NCBI GenBank assembly: GCA_934394855.1
Contig: CAKRRH010000001.1
Span: 124,001 to 188,000, forward strand
From: an uncultured Eubacteriales bacterium
GTDB taxonomy: Bacteria; Bacillota; Clostridia; Oscillospirales; Acutalibacteraceae
Reading direction: 5' to 3'
DNA length: 64,000 nt
Positions 25,978 to 34,298 of this stretch are shown piece after piece. The notes beneath the pieces are model-generated. The model was not told the origin of the DNA. It did not search any database and worked only from the letters and a program-made list of their open reading frames with translations. The stretch's first letter is position 1. Each line of letters starts with the position of its first letter. The translations under genes and the position numbers were made by a program.

Positions 25978-27333
25978 TTACAAAATACGCAATCCTTTTG
26001 GATAATGATTTTTCAAAACGCCGTTTGATGCCTTTCCGAATCCCAAAACCATTCCGTTTACCGCAACCGCCGAATATCCCTTTTTATCGCATTCGATTAC
26101 ATCGCCATGCAAAAAACTCTTAATTTTATCATCGTCGCAGTCAAGGTCGATGATATTTTTATGCAGTTCGAATTTTCTTGAAGTATAGAGTCCGTGTGAC
26201 GGTTCAAACCGATTTTTCATTATGTTGCCTGCAAAAACACCGATTCGCATGATGTTTGTCTTTTTAAAAATCGGCGTTATTTTCGGATATAAATAGACGC
26301 TGTCCTTGAAAACATGAACGCATTCCGGCTCATCGGTGAAATTTTGCTTATAAAAATCACTGAAAATCGGCGATTTGTCGGAGTTTTTGACAATATCCGC
26401 AACACATTCGTCAGCCGCTTCCTCGCTCTTTTTAAGCCTTGCAACAAAATGACCTTCTCCGCCGTCCTGATATAAAATCCGCCGTGCTTTAACAATGTCG
26501 GCGTTGTCACATTTGTCTTTATAGGCGGGTCTGCCGAATTTAGCACCGATTTCATCAAGCGAAAATTCGGGGTGGCGCTGTATGAACGACGCTATCGTTT
26601 GCTCGTTTTCTTCCGCTGAAAGCGTGCAGGTTGAATATACAAGCACGCCGCCGGGGCGAACCGCATCCGCCGCACTGTCAAGTATTTTCGCAGATCGCTC
26701 GGCGCACATCTCATGATTATCCGATTTCCACTCATCAACCGCCGCCTGCTCTCGCCTGATCATGCCCTCGCCCGAACACGGTGCGTCAACAAGCACCTTG
26801 TCGAAGAATCCGCACAGCTCGTCGCACAGCACATCGGGGCGTGAATTTGTGACTATTGCGTTTGTCACGCCCATTCGCTCAAGGTTTGAGCACAATATTT
26901 TAGCTCTGCCCTTTACAATTTCGTTTGAAACAAGCAGTCCCGTGCCGTCAAGCGCCGCCGCAATTTGGGTCGATTTGCCACCCGGAGCGGCGCATAAATC
27001 AAGCACCTTGTCGCCGTGCGATACATCGAGTGCCGTTACTGCGCTCATTGCCGACGGCTCTTGCAAATAGAATGCTCCCGCATGATGAAACGGGTGATTT
27101 CCAATTCCGCTGACGCTGTTTTCTATGTAATAACCATGCTCACAAAACGGCGTTTTTTCATATTTTATGCGCATTTTTGCAAGTATTTTCTCATCATTGC
27201 TACATTTTATTGTATTTACACGCAGACCTCTGAATGGTTCTTTGACAAAATTTTCGATATACTCATCATAATCCTCATTCAAGGTTGATTTCATATATTC
27301 AAAAAATTCGTCGGGCAATCCCCTGTTATTCAT
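25978..27333 (-). CDS. RsmF/RsmB-type rRNA cytosine-C5 methyltransferase
   Basis: A 451-residue SAM-dependent m5C methyltransferase of the NOL1/NOP2/sun family; the long C-terminal extension after the catalytic domain fits the YebU/RsmF branch, which modifies 16S rRNA. SAM motif VLDLCAAPGGKSTQ near 110, catalytic-motif cysteines in DAPCSGEG (near 185) and YSTCTLSAEEN (near 234), and a C-terminal domain ending GMVLGFGKASNGVLKNHYP, typical of a PUA-like RNA-binding module. ATG 27331-27333 has GAGG 8 bp upstream. It follows the YitT gene by 21 bp. Confidence 0.92.
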   Translation of the reverse strand: MNNRGLPDEFFEYMKSTLNEDYDEYIENFVKEPFRGLRVNTIKCSNDEKILAKMRIKYEKTPFCEHGYYIENSVSGIGNHPFHHAGAFYLQEPSAMSAVTALDVSHGDKVLDLCAAPGGKSTQIAAALDGTGLLVSNEIVKGRAKILCSNLERMGVTNAIVTNSRPDVLCDELCGFFDKVLVDAPCSGEGMIRREQAAVDEWKSDNHEMCAERSAKILDSAADAVRPGGVLVYSTCTLSAEENEQTIASFIQRHPEFSLDEIGAKFGRPAYKDKCDNADIVKARRILYQDGGEGHFVARLKKSEEAADECVADIVKNSDKSPIFSDFYKQNFTDEPECVHVFKDSVYLYPKITPIFKKTNIMRIGVFAGNIMKNRFEPSHGLYTSRKFELHKNIIDLDCDDDKIKSFLHGDVIECDKKGYSAVAVNGMVLGFGKASNGVLKNHYPKGLRIL

Positions 27334-27354
27334 AATGAAAACCTCACTTAAAAT

Positions 27355-28194
27355 TTACAATTCACGAAAGCCTTCGCCGATAATTTCGCCCGCTTCAAGG
27401 GTTATGATGAATGAATGCGAGTCGATTGATTTGACGATTTTGTGAAGGCTTGATGTTTCAAACGGTCTTACCGCACACATGATCATCGGCATGGTTTTAT
27501 CGGTATATGCACCTTTCGCCTGCAAAATCGTCACTCCGCGATGCATTTTGTTCATGATTTCAAAGGCGATTTCACGATAATTTCGCGAGCTTATCAAAAG
27601 CACCTTGCCTTTATCCATGCCATAGACGATCCAATCGATTGTTTTCGACTGAACGAAGATCATCACGACCGCATAAAGTCCGCTTTCGATGTTGCGATAG
27701 ACAAGCGCCGACGCAATTACCACGACAGCGTCAAGCACCAAAATCAGCCTGCCCATTGAGAAAAACGGAAATCGGCTGTTGATTATTTTTGCGATTATGT
27801 CAACGCCGCCCGTTGTGGCGCCACGGACGAATATGACAGCCAGTCCTGCGCCTGAGAGCACACCGCCGAAAAGCGCCGATAACAAGCTGTCGCCCGTATA
27901 TATCGGCAAAAATAATGATGATAGATCAATAAAAATTGACATAATCACCGTTGCAATGAGCGATTTGATAATGAATCTGCCGCCGAAATGACGGCCGCCG
28001 ATTATAAAAATCGGAATATTCATGACAAGCACGCTGGTTCCTATTGGGACACAAAAAAGATAATTAAGCAGCGTTGCGATTCCCGAAAAGCCGCCTGCGG
28101 CAATGTCGTTTGGCGCCGCAAAGCAACTGATAGATATTGAAATCAGCACACCGCCGAGTAAATATGCCAAATAGTCGATTATTCGCTTTTTCAC
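27355..28194 (-). CDS. YitT family membrane protein (DUF161/DUF2179)
   Basis: A 279-residue integral membrane protein with five or six helices in the first 190 residues (GGVLISISISCFAAPNDIAAGG, FGGVLSGAGLAVIFVRGATTGG) and a soluble C-terminal DUF2179 domain (residues about 200-279). The role of the family is unknown. Start choice: GTG codons at 28206 and 28203 lie inside the mrnC terminator stem, while a third GTG at 28192-28194 has GGTGGTGG five bases upstream; the latter is preferred. That ribosome binding site is the 3' arm of the hairpin, so transcripts reading through from mrnC would have it base-paired. Confidence 0.85.
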   Translation of the reverse strand: MKKRIIDYLAYLLGGVLISISISCFAAPNDIAAGGFSGIATLLNYLFCVPIGTSVLVMNIPIFIIGGRHFGGRFIIKSLIATVIMSIFIDLSSLFLPIYTGDSLLSALFGGVLSGAGLAVIFVRGATTGGVDIIAKIINSRFPFFSMGRLILVLDAVVVIASALVYRNIESGLYAVVMIFVQSKTIDWIVYGMDKGKVLLISSRNYREIAFEIMNKMHRGVTILQAKGAYTDKTMPMIMCAVRPFETSSLHKIVKSIDSHSFIITLEAGEIIGEGFREL

Positions 28195-28239
28195 AAAATC
28201 CACCACCGTAAAAAAATATGTAAATCGGTGGTGGATTTT
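28195..28239 (-). terminator. mrnC terminator that also contains the yitT ribosome binding site
   Basis: A perfect 14-bp stem: AAAATCCACCACCG (28195-28208) with CGGTGGTGGATTTT (28226-28239), loop 17 nt. It begins one base after the mrnC stop. The GGTGGTGG of the 3' arm (minus strand) is the presumed Shine-Dalgarno of the YitT gene, and TTTT in that arm is the short U-tract. Confidence 0.75.
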
Positions 28240-28240
28240 A

Positions 28241-28630
28241 TTATTCGGTGATGATTATTCTGAAAATCTCGTTGATTCTGTCGGTTTGATTTGACAAATA
28301 GAGATAGCCGAGCATTGCTTCAAAGCCTGTTGCGCTGTGATAATCAGCGTTGTCAGCTCGCTTTGGTTTATGATTATTATGTGAATTTCTGCCCCGTTTA
28401 TAAACGGCGATTTCTTTTTCGGTCAAAACGCTTTCAATTTTTCGATATGCCGAGTTTTGAGCCGCTGCGCATACCATTTTCGCCGATTTTGAATGAAGTT
28501 CGGCGCTGTGGCACAGCCCCGACCCCACCAAATATTCACGAACGAGCATTGAATAGACTGCATCGCCGACAAAGCTCAGCTGGTCGATTGAGGCGATTTT
28601 CACATCAAAATTTTCGCAAAAAATACTCAT
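28241..28630 (-). CDS. mrnC: Mini-ribonuclease 3
   Basis: Mini-III is an RNase III catalytic domain without the double-stranded RNA-binding domain; in Bacillus it trims 23S rRNA ends. The 129-residue protein has the paired acidic motifs LSFVGDAVYSMLVREYL near residue 20 and ATGFEAMLGYLYL near 105, the conserved RGRNS and the KPKRA basic patch. It starts 13 bp downstream of obg with AAGGGA ahead of the ATG, and the two are likely co-transcribed. Confidence 0.94.
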   Translation of the reverse strand: MSIFCENFDVKIASIDQLSFVGDAVYSMLVREYLVGSGLCHSAELHSKSAKMVCAAAQNSAYRKIESVLTEKEIAVYKRGRNSHNNHKPKRADNADYHSATGFEAMLGYLYLSNQTDRINEIFRIIITE

Positions 28631-28643
28631 TTAGCCGTCCCTT

Positions 28644-29918
28644 TTAGTCGATGTAGTCAAATTCAAAATCATAGAGCGAAACGGTGTCGCCGTTTTGAAC
28701 GCCCGCTTCCTTCAATCCGTCGATTATGCCCGAAAGCGTCAAAACACGCTGGAAATATTGCATTTGGTCATAGTCGTTCGGATTGGTTTTATCCATCAGC
28801 GGAATGATCCAATCGGCGATTATCTCATAGAAATGAGCGTCACGCTTGCGAATCGTGAATTCCTGTTTATTCTGCTTTGTATAGTCGATTTCGGGTTCAG
28901 GCTCAGCCTCATAACGAATGATCGGCGGCAGTTTTTGCAGTTTTTCGGCTATGCAGTTGATGAGCGGACGAGTGCCCTCGGCGATTGCCGCCGACATCGG
29001 GAAGAACTCAAGGTCATGCTCTTTGCAATAGTCAGCCATTCTGTTAATTTGAACGTCGGTCGCCATATCCATTTTGTTGCCTGCGACAATTTGCGGCAGA
29101 TGGCTCATTTCTTCATTGAACTTCACAAGCTCCGCATTGATCGTTTCGAAATCCTCGATCGGATCTCTGCCTTCACTGCCTGAAACATCGACAACATGAA
29201 CAAGCAAACGGCAGCGCTCAACATGTCGCAAAAATTCATGACCGAGACCGACGCCTTCGCTTGCACCCTCGATTACACCCGGAATGTCCGCCATTACGAA
29301 TGATGTTTCTTCATCAAGTCTGACGACGCCCAAAACAGGGGTCAGCGTTGTGAAATGATAGTTTGCAATATTCGGTTTTGCGGACGAAACGACCGAGATA
29401 AGCGTTGATTTTCCGACATTCGGAAAGCCGAGCAGACCGACATCTGCCAAAAGCTTTAATTCAAGCGTCAGAGTGCGCTCTTCACCGGGGTTGCCGTCTT
29501 TTGCAAATTTCGGAATCTGTCGGGTAGGCGTTGCAAAATGTTGATTTCCCCAGCCGCCTTTTCCGCCTTTTGCCGCAATGAACGGTTCTTCATCGGACAA
29601 ATCCGCCATTATTCTGCCGGTTTCGGCATCCTTGATGACTGTGCCGACAGGAACGCGAATGACCGTATCCTTGCCCTTTTTACCGGCACATCTTGATCCG
29701 CTTCCGTTTTGACCGTTTTCGGCGCTATATTTCCGCTTGATTTTGAAATCGGCAAGCGTTGAAAGATTTCGGTCGGCGACGAAAACAATATTGCCGCCTC
29801 TGCCGCCGTCACCGCCGTCGGGTCCGCCGTTTGCAATATATTTTTCTCGGTGAAAGGTTGCGGCGCCGTTTCCGCCGTTGCCTGCCTTTACACTGATTTC
29901 GGCTTTATCTATGAACAT
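28644..29918 (-). CDS. obg: Obg family GTPase (CgtA)
   Basis: Essential ribosome-assembly and stress GTPase. The 424 residues comprise the glycine-rich Obg fold (1-158, with KAGNGGNGAATFHREKY), the G domain (G1 GFPNVGKST near 168, DIPGVIEGA, NKMD, SAAIAEG), and the C-terminal OCT domain of the Gram-positive form (from about 345). GGGAGG precedes the ATG. The neighbourhood L21-Prp-L27-Obg is the classical Firmicutes arrangement, although a hairpin separates rpmA from obg here. Confidence 0.97.
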   Translation of the reverse strand: MFIDKAEISVKAGNGGNGAATFHREKYIANGGPDGGDGGRGGNIVFVADRNLSTLADFKIKRKYSAENGQNGSGSRCAGKKGKDTVIRVPVGTVIKDAETGRIMADLSDEEPFIAAKGGKGGWGNQHFATPTRQIPKFAKDGNPGEERTLTLELKLLADVGLLGFPNVGKSTLISVVSSAKPNIANYHFTTLTPVLGVVRLDEETSFVMADIPGVIEGASEGVGLGHEFLRHVERCRLLVHVVDVSGSEGRDPIEDFETINAELVKFNEEMSHLPQIVAGNKMDMATDVQINRMADYCKEHDLEFFPMSAAIAEGTRPLINCIAEKLQKLPPIIRYEAEPEPEIDYTKQNKQEFTIRKRDAHFYEIIADWIIPLMDKTNPNDYDQMQYFQRVLTLSGIIDGLKEAGVQNGDTVSLYDFEFDYID

Positions 29919-29978
29919 TTTGCGGCCTCCCTTTTATATGTTTACAGAATAATTCTAATAATATTTTTAAAAAAATAA

Positions 29979-30004
29979 GGTCCGAACAGCAAATTGTCCG
30001 GACC
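29979..30004 (-). terminator. terminator after rpmA
   Basis: GGTCCGAACA pairs with TGTCCGGACC (one mismatch); the minus strand continues TTATTTTTTTAAAAA. It closes the rplU-prp-rpmA transcript ahead of obg. Confidence 0.8.
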
Positions 30005-30019
30005 GAATCAGGTTCAAGA

Positions 30020-30301
30020 TTATTTGTCAGCGTAGACGCAAACTCTCTTTTTGCCGGCGCCGAAAGTTTCAAACTTAACCTTGCCGTCAACTGTTGCAAA
30101 CAAGGTATCATCCTTGCCTTTGCCAACGCCCTCACCCGGATGGTAGTGAGTTCCTCTCTGACGAACAATGATGTTACCGGCGATTACTGCCTGGCCGTCG
30201 CCTTTTTTCAAACCAAGGCGCTTTGACTCACTGTCGCGGCCGTTCTTGGTAGAACCCATACCTTTTTTATGAGCAAATAACTGTATGTTTACAAAAATCA
30301 T
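30020..30301 (-). CDS. rpmA: 50S ribosomal protein L27 with cleavable N-terminal extension
   Basis: L27 reaches the peptidyl-transferase centre with its N-terminus. The 93-residue precursor begins MIFVNIQLFAHKKGMGS: the NIQLFA/HKKG segment matches the extension of Firmicutes L27 that must be cut after Phe-Ala by the protease Prp before the ribosome works. The body (GSTKNGRDSESKRLG, VRQRGTHYHPG, DDTLFA) is standard. The prp gene for the processing enzyme is immediately upstream in the same operon. Confidence 0.98.
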   Translation of the reverse strand: MIFVNIQLFAHKKGMGSTKNGRDSESKRLGLKKGDGQAVIAGNIIVRQRGTHYHPGEGVGKGKDDTLFATVDGKVKFETFGAGKKRVCVYADK

Positions 30302-30349
30302 GGTGTTACCGTTCCCTTTCTGAAAATCTTTTAAACTAAGCGGAAATGG

Positions 30350-30667
30350 TTACTCCGCTATAAATTTTACCCGAATTTTATCGGGATATTCATCGCTGAG
30401 CGCCGATATATGAAGTCTGAATCCGTCAAGGATCTCGCCGCATTTATCTTCGTCTTTTGCGATTATTGACAAATAGCCGTCTTCCGTTTTGACATCCGCG
30501 TCGTCGTGCAGCACATCGGTTATTGTATTCGCCGTCATTATTGCGGCGCTTGAAACCGCCGAGCACACAAGCTTCCCGTCAAAATCATCCGAATTTTCGG
30601 TTGAATGACCCGAAATCTCAAAGCCGCAAAGGCTGTGATCACGCATCAGCAGAAGGACATTTATCAT
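30350..30667 (-). CDS. prp: ribosomal-processing cysteine protease Prp
   Basis: A 105-residue YsxB/Prp protein. The catalytic pair expected from the Staphylococcus enzyme is visible as His21 in ISGHS and Cys35 in LVCSAVSSAA, with the acidic D27/D28 between. Prp removes the N-terminal extension of L27. It starts 2 bp after rplU and precedes rpmA, so protease and substrate are made from one transcript. Confidence 0.93.
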   Translation of the reverse strand: MINVLLLMRDHSLCGFEISGHSTENSDDFDGKLVCSAVSSAAIMTANTITDVLHDDADVKTEDGYLSIIAKDEDKCGEILDGFRLHISALSDEYPDKIRVKFIAE

Positions 30668-30669
30668 AA

Positions 30670-31050
30670 TTATTCAGCCTTTGTTTCTTCTTCCGATTTA
30701 GCTGTTGCTGCTTCAACATTTTTCTTAACTGTTGCAGCGGTGCCGATCGAGATGATTTCAAGCTTTGTATAGGGCTGTCTGTGGCCGAGCTTGCGCTTCT
30801 CGTTTTTCTTCGGCTTGTAGGTGAACACTGTGATCTTCTTATCTTTGCCCTGTTTAAGCACCTTTGCGCCAACAAGAACATTTGAAAGATACGGTGCGCC
30901 GATCTTTGTTTCTTTCTTTCCGTCTTCTACGAGCAGGACTTTGTCAAAAGTTACAGTTTCGTTCTCAGCGATGTCGAGCTTTTCAACATATACAACTGAG
31001 CCTTTTTCAACCTTGTACTGCTTTCCGCCGGTTTCAAAAATTGCGTACAT
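30670..31050 (-). CDS. rplU: 50S ribosomal protein L21
   Basis: A 126-residue L21; MYAIFETGGKQYKVEKG at the N-terminus and KKNEKRKLGHRQPYTKLEI near residue 80 are signature regions. The ATG at 31048-31050 has GAGG eight bases upstream; the open frame continues 5' through the leader but carries no L21 sequence. The C-terminus is extended with an Ala/Glu/Lys tail (KKNVEAATAKSEEETKAE), about 20 residues beyond the usual end. First gene of rplU-prp-rpmA. Confidence 0.98.
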   Translation of the reverse strand: MYAIFETGGKQYKVEKGSVVYVEKLDIAENETVTFDKVLLVEDGKKETKIGAPYLSNVLVGAKVLKQGKDKKITVFTYKPKKNEKRKLGHRQPYTKLEIISIGTAATVKKNVEAATAKSEEETKAE

Positions 31051-31166
31051 TTGTTTAACCTCTTTATATATAGACTCGCTACCGTCGGGCAAGCATTGTA
31101 AGATGCAAATCGCATCAAAAACGCTGTTTAAGGTGCACTCACACACAAAAGCCCACAATAAGCGGC
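31051..31166 (-). promoter_or_regulatory. probable L21 autoregulatory leader
   Basis: The 116-nt leader between promoter and rplU contains GTGGGC-TTTT, the element GAGTGCACC and a hairpin GATGC-GATTT-GCATC, similar in position and flavour to the Firmicutes L21 leader RNA thought to bind free L21 and repress the operon. No covariance model was run. Confidence 0.5.
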
Positions 31167-31172
31167 TTATAG

Positions 31173-31201
31173 ATTATACATCAAATAGCCTGCAATGTCA
31201 A
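31173..31201 (-). promoter_or_regulatory. consensus sigma-A promoter for rplU-prp-rpmA
   Basis: TTGACA (31196-31201), 17 bp, TATAAT (31173-31178) on the minus strand: both hexamers perfect, as expected for a ribosomal-protein operon. Confidence 0.9.
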
Positions 31202-31225
31202 GTGTTTTTTATGATTTTACTTTCA

Positions 31226-32011
31226 TTACTTTTTCTTTATGCCGACAATTTGTCGAAATCCGTCCGACTGCTTGATTTTGTAGATATATTCCATGTCGTT
31301 ATAGGCGTTGATCTCGCCGTTATTCGCTTTATATTTCACGCAAACCGTGACTGCGTCGCTTGATTTGGAATATGTCACGATTTCGGGAACATAGACAGGG
31401 TTTATTCCGACTGCCGAATAGAGATAGCATTTATTTTGCTCGTCATATTCAAAAAGCAAGCCGTCAATGTCGAATGAATAATATTTTAAATCAATGTCGT
31501 CGCCAAACAAATCGGTGATTGCTGATTTTAGCATATATACCGGCAACTCGGTGCGGCCCGATTCGTTTTGTTTAAGCTCGTCCTTGTTATTCTCGACCGC
31601 ATGGAGCGCGGCACAGCGAAGGAGCATGACCATGTCGACGTCGGACAGATTGTCATATGGCTGAAAGCCGATCGCAACGACAGGTGAAATATAATCGGCA
31701 ATTTCGTCTCGGCGTTCCTTTTCGGCTTTTGCCGCCGCAACCGCCGAATTGATTCCGAAGGCTGAGAGCAAAATTCCGACAACCACGACTAAAATTACGC
31801 AGGCGCCGAGGATTCTTGCATGAACCGGCTTTAAAATCGGCGGTTCGGGCTCGCGTTTTTTCTCATCATCACGGCTGATTTTGTCAAAATCGATTCCGTC
31901 AAAAATCTCGTTCATATCGCCGTCGGTGATCACGCCCGTGCGTTCATGAAAATTTGCGCTCGGCGCTTCATATGCTTTTTTATCGTCGATTTTTTTCTTC
32001 TTTTTTGGCAT
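31226..32011 (-). CDS. single-pass membrane protein with extracytoplasmic domain, function unknown
   Basis: A 261-residue protein of no recognised family. The first 63 residues are charged and probably cytoplasmic (MPKKKKKIDDKKAYE, DGIDFDKISRDDEKKREPEP). Residues about 67-92 are one hydrophobic helix (ILGACVILVVVVGILLSAFG). The remaining 170 residues form an extracytoplasmic domain with alternating strand-like segments (YKANNGEINAYNDMEYIYKI). It starts 13 bp after proA with AAGGTG upstream and is probably the third gene of the proline operon; whether it has any link with proline is unknown. Confidence 0.7.
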   Translation of the reverse strand: MPKKKKKIDDKKAYEAPSANFHERTGVITDGDMNEIFDGIDFDKISRDDEKKREPEPPILKPVHARILGACVILVVVVGILLSAFGINSAVAAAKAEKERRDEIADYISPVVAIGFQPYDNLSDVDMVMLLRCAALHAVENNKDELKQNESGRTELPVYMLKSAITDLFGDDIDLKYYSFDIDGLLFEYDEQNKCYLYSAVGINPVYVPEIVTYSKSSDAVTVCVKYKANNGEINAYNDMEYIYKIKQSDGFRQIVGIKKK

Positions 32012-32024
32012 TATAAACGCACCT

Positions 32025-33269
32025 TTATCTTATTTGTCCGTTTCCGAAAACGATATATTTCATTGAAGTCAGCTGCTTTAAGCCCATTGGTCCTCGTGCA
32101 TGGAGCTTTTGAGTGGATATACCGATTTCTGCGCCGAAACCGAATTCGCCGCCGTCGGTAAAACGGGTGGACGCATTGACATATACCGCCGCTGCATCAA
32201 CACATTCGGTAAATTTGAGCGCATTTGTATAATTCTCGGTCACAATGCTTTCGCTGTGTCCTGTTGTATATTTCATTATGTGGTCGATTGCTTCATCGAT
32301 TGAATCAACGACCTTGACAGAAATAATATAATCGTTATATTCGGTCGCATAATCCTCGTCTGTTGCCAAAACGACACTCTCGCCCAAGATTGCTTTTGTG
32401 CGCTTGCAGCCTCTGATTTCGACCGATGATTTATCGAGCGCATTTTTAATCAGCGGCAGGATTTTATCGGCGATTTTTTCATGAACCAACAAGCTTTCCG
32501 CCGCATTGCAGACCGAAACACGCTGAGTTTTTGCATTATCAACGATTTTCACCGCTTTGTCAAAATCGGCAAACTCATCGACATATACATGGCAATTTCC
32601 CGAACCGGTTTCGATTACCGGGACTTTTGAATTTTCGACCACCGAACGAATCAAGCCCTTTCCGCCTCGCGGAATCAGCACATCAAGTGCTGACAGCTGC
32701 ATGAGCGCTGTGGCGGACTCACGCGTTGTGTCGGTCACTAACTGAACGCAGTCTTCGGGCAATCCGACAGATTTCAGCGCATCTCTCATGACCCCGCACA
32801 GCGCATTGTTTGAGCAAAACGCTTCTTTGCCGCCTCGAAGAATTGCGACATTGCCCGATTTCAGGCAAAGAGTCGCCGCATCAACCGTGACATTCGGACG
32901 GGATTCATAGATTATTCCGATGACGCCGAGCGGCACCGCAACTTTTTTAATATTTAGTCCGTTTGGACGAACAAATCCGTCGAGAACCTCACCGATCGGG
33001 TCATCAAGCGCCGCAACCTGCAAAACAGCGTCTGAGATTGCTTTGATCCGAGCTTCATTTAACATCAGTCTGTCGATCATCTGCTCGGCAATTCCCATTT
33101 CTCTTGCGGTTGCAATATCCTTTTTATTCTCGCCGATTATCATTTCAGCATTTATTATCAGTCGCTCGGCGATTTTCTCAAGCGCCCTGTTTTTAAGCGC
33201 CGTGCCGGCTGTTGCAAGCACTCGTTCAGCCAATTTTGCACGCTCGCCCATTGACGATAAATCTATCAT
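32025..33269 (-). CDS. proA: glutamate-5-semialdehyde dehydrogenase (gamma-glutamyl phosphate reductase)
   Basis: NADPH-dependent reduction of gamma-glutamyl phosphate, step 2 of proline synthesis. The 414 residues contain the aldehyde dehydrogenase nucleotide region (GVIGIIYESRPNVTVDAA), the GSGNCHVYVD segment, the catalytic cysteine in VSVCNAAESLL, and the C-terminal GGEFGFGAEIGISTQKLHARGPMGL. The ATG at 33267-33269 with GGGAG 10 bp upstream is preferred to a GTG at 33276-33278 that almost touches that sequence. Confidence 0.96.
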   Translation of the reverse strand: MIDLSSMGERAKLAERVLATAGTALKNRALEKIAERLIINAEMIIGENKKDIATAREMGIAEQMIDRLMLNEARIKAISDAVLQVAALDDPIGEVLDGFVRPNGLNIKKVAVPLGVIGIIYESRPNVTVDAATLCLKSGNVAILRGGKEAFCSNNALCGVMRDALKSVGLPEDCVQLVTDTTRESATALMQLSALDVLIPRGGKGLIRSVVENSKVPVIETGSGNCHVYVDEFADFDKAVKIVDNAKTQRVSVCNAAESLLVHEKIADKILPLIKNALDKSSVEIRGCKRTKAILGESVVLATDEDYATEYNDYIISVKVVDSIDEAIDHIMKYTTGHSESIVTENYTNALKFTECVDAAAVYVNASTRFTDGGEFGFGAEIGISTQKLHARGPMGLKQLTSMKYIVFGNGQIR

Positions 33270-33306
33270 TATCAACACACTCCCATAAAATATCGGTTAA
33301 AATCGG

Positions 33307-34086
33307 TTATGCCAAAAAAACGGTTCCGACCTGCTTTCCGTCAAGCAGTTCATAGATGTTGTGGAGGTTTTTGCCCGAAATGATTGCTGTAGGAATATGC
33401 GATTTTGCGGCAATTTGAGCGGCTTGCAATTTTGTATACATTCCGCCTGTTCCCCTGCTCGTTCCGCTGCCTCCCGCATTTGCAAACAGCTCTGAGGTAA
33501 TCTCTTTAACTTCGGGAATGAGCTTTGCGTCGTCGTTTTCCGCCGGGTTTTTATCATACAGCCCGTCAATGTCGGTGATTATTACAAGCAAATCGGCATT
33601 TACACAATCGGCAACAACCGCTGAGAGCGTGTCGTTGTCGCCGAATACGACCTCGTCGGTTGCAACGGTATCGTTTTCGTTTACGATCGGGATTACACCG
33701 TAATTAAAAAGCTCGTTGAATGTATTTATGATATTATCCCGTCTGTCACGGATGTCGACGCCGTCTTTTGTCATCAACACCTGACCGATCGTTTTGTTAT
33801 ATTCGCTGAAAACCTTATCATAAATAAACATCAGCTCGCATTGACCGACAGCCGCAACCGCCTGTTTTGCGGCAGTTGAAGCGGGTCTTTCGGGCAATCT
33901 CATGCTATCTACTCCGACTGCAATCGCGGCGCTTGATACCAAAACGATTTTTCTGTCCTCGTTTTGCAAATCGGACAAAATTCTTGCGAGCTCCTCGAAT
34001 TTTTTATAGTTTGGTTTGCCGTTATCATGGGTCATGGTCGATGTGCCGACCTTGAAAACTATCTTTTTTGCGTTTGAAAAATCCAT
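33307..34086 (-). CDS. proB: glutamate 5-kinase, short form without PUA domain
   Basis: ATP-dependent phosphorylation of glutamate, the first and feedback-regulated step of proline synthesis. The 259-residue protein covers only the amino-acid kinase domain (IVFKVGTSTMTHDNG, IPIVNENDTVATDE, GDNDTLSAVVA, GTGGMYTKLQAA); the C-terminal PUA domain found in the 367-residue enzyme of E. coli is absent. Short forms are known in other bacteria. The ATG at 34084-34086 follows AAGAGG at about 9 bp; proA begins 37 bp after the stop. Confidence 0.94.
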   Translation of the reverse strand: MDFSNAKKIVFKVGTSTMTHDNGKPNYKKFEELARILSDLQNEDRKIVLVSSAAIAVGVDSMRLPERPASTAAKQAVAAVGQCELMFIYDKVFSEYNKTIGQVLMTKDGVDIRDRRDNIINTFNELFNYGVIPIVNENDTVATDEVVFGDNDTLSAVVADCVNADLLVIITDIDGLYDKNPAENDDAKLIPEVKEITSELFANAGGSGTSRGTGGMYTKLQAAQIAAKSHIPTAIISGKNLHNIYELLDGKQVGTVFLA

Positions 34087-34142
34087 CTCATTTAGCCTCT
34101 TAAACAAATATTTATCCAAAAACATATATTATCTTATTTTAC

Positions 34143-34171
34143 ATTATATCAGCATTTTTTCGTCATATCAA
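34143..34171 (-). promoter_or_regulatory. promoter for proB-proA
   Basis: TTGATA (34166-34171), 17 bp, TATAAT (34143-34148) on the minus strand. The leader is only about 50 nt, too short for a T-box. Confidence 0.8.
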
Positions 34172-34233
34172 GTAAAATTACCTCTTTTTAGAAATTGCGT
34201 ATGATAAATAAACATATTTTTTAATAAATGTGT

Positions 34234-34262
34234 TTGATATGTTCATTTTTATGTATTATAAT
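34234..34262 (+). promoter_or_regulatory. promoter for the DUF3737/PatB unit
   Basis: TTGATA (34234-34239), 17 bp, TATAAT (34257-34262); divergent from the proB promoter 62 bp away. Confidence 0.8.
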
Positions 34263-34298
34263 GTATATTGGATTTTCATGAGACACAAGGAGAAAACA

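Noticed and set aside
30302..30349. Hidden ribosome-associated ORF between prp and rpmA
   Set aside because: The gap is only 48 bp and carries only the rpmA ribosome binding region.
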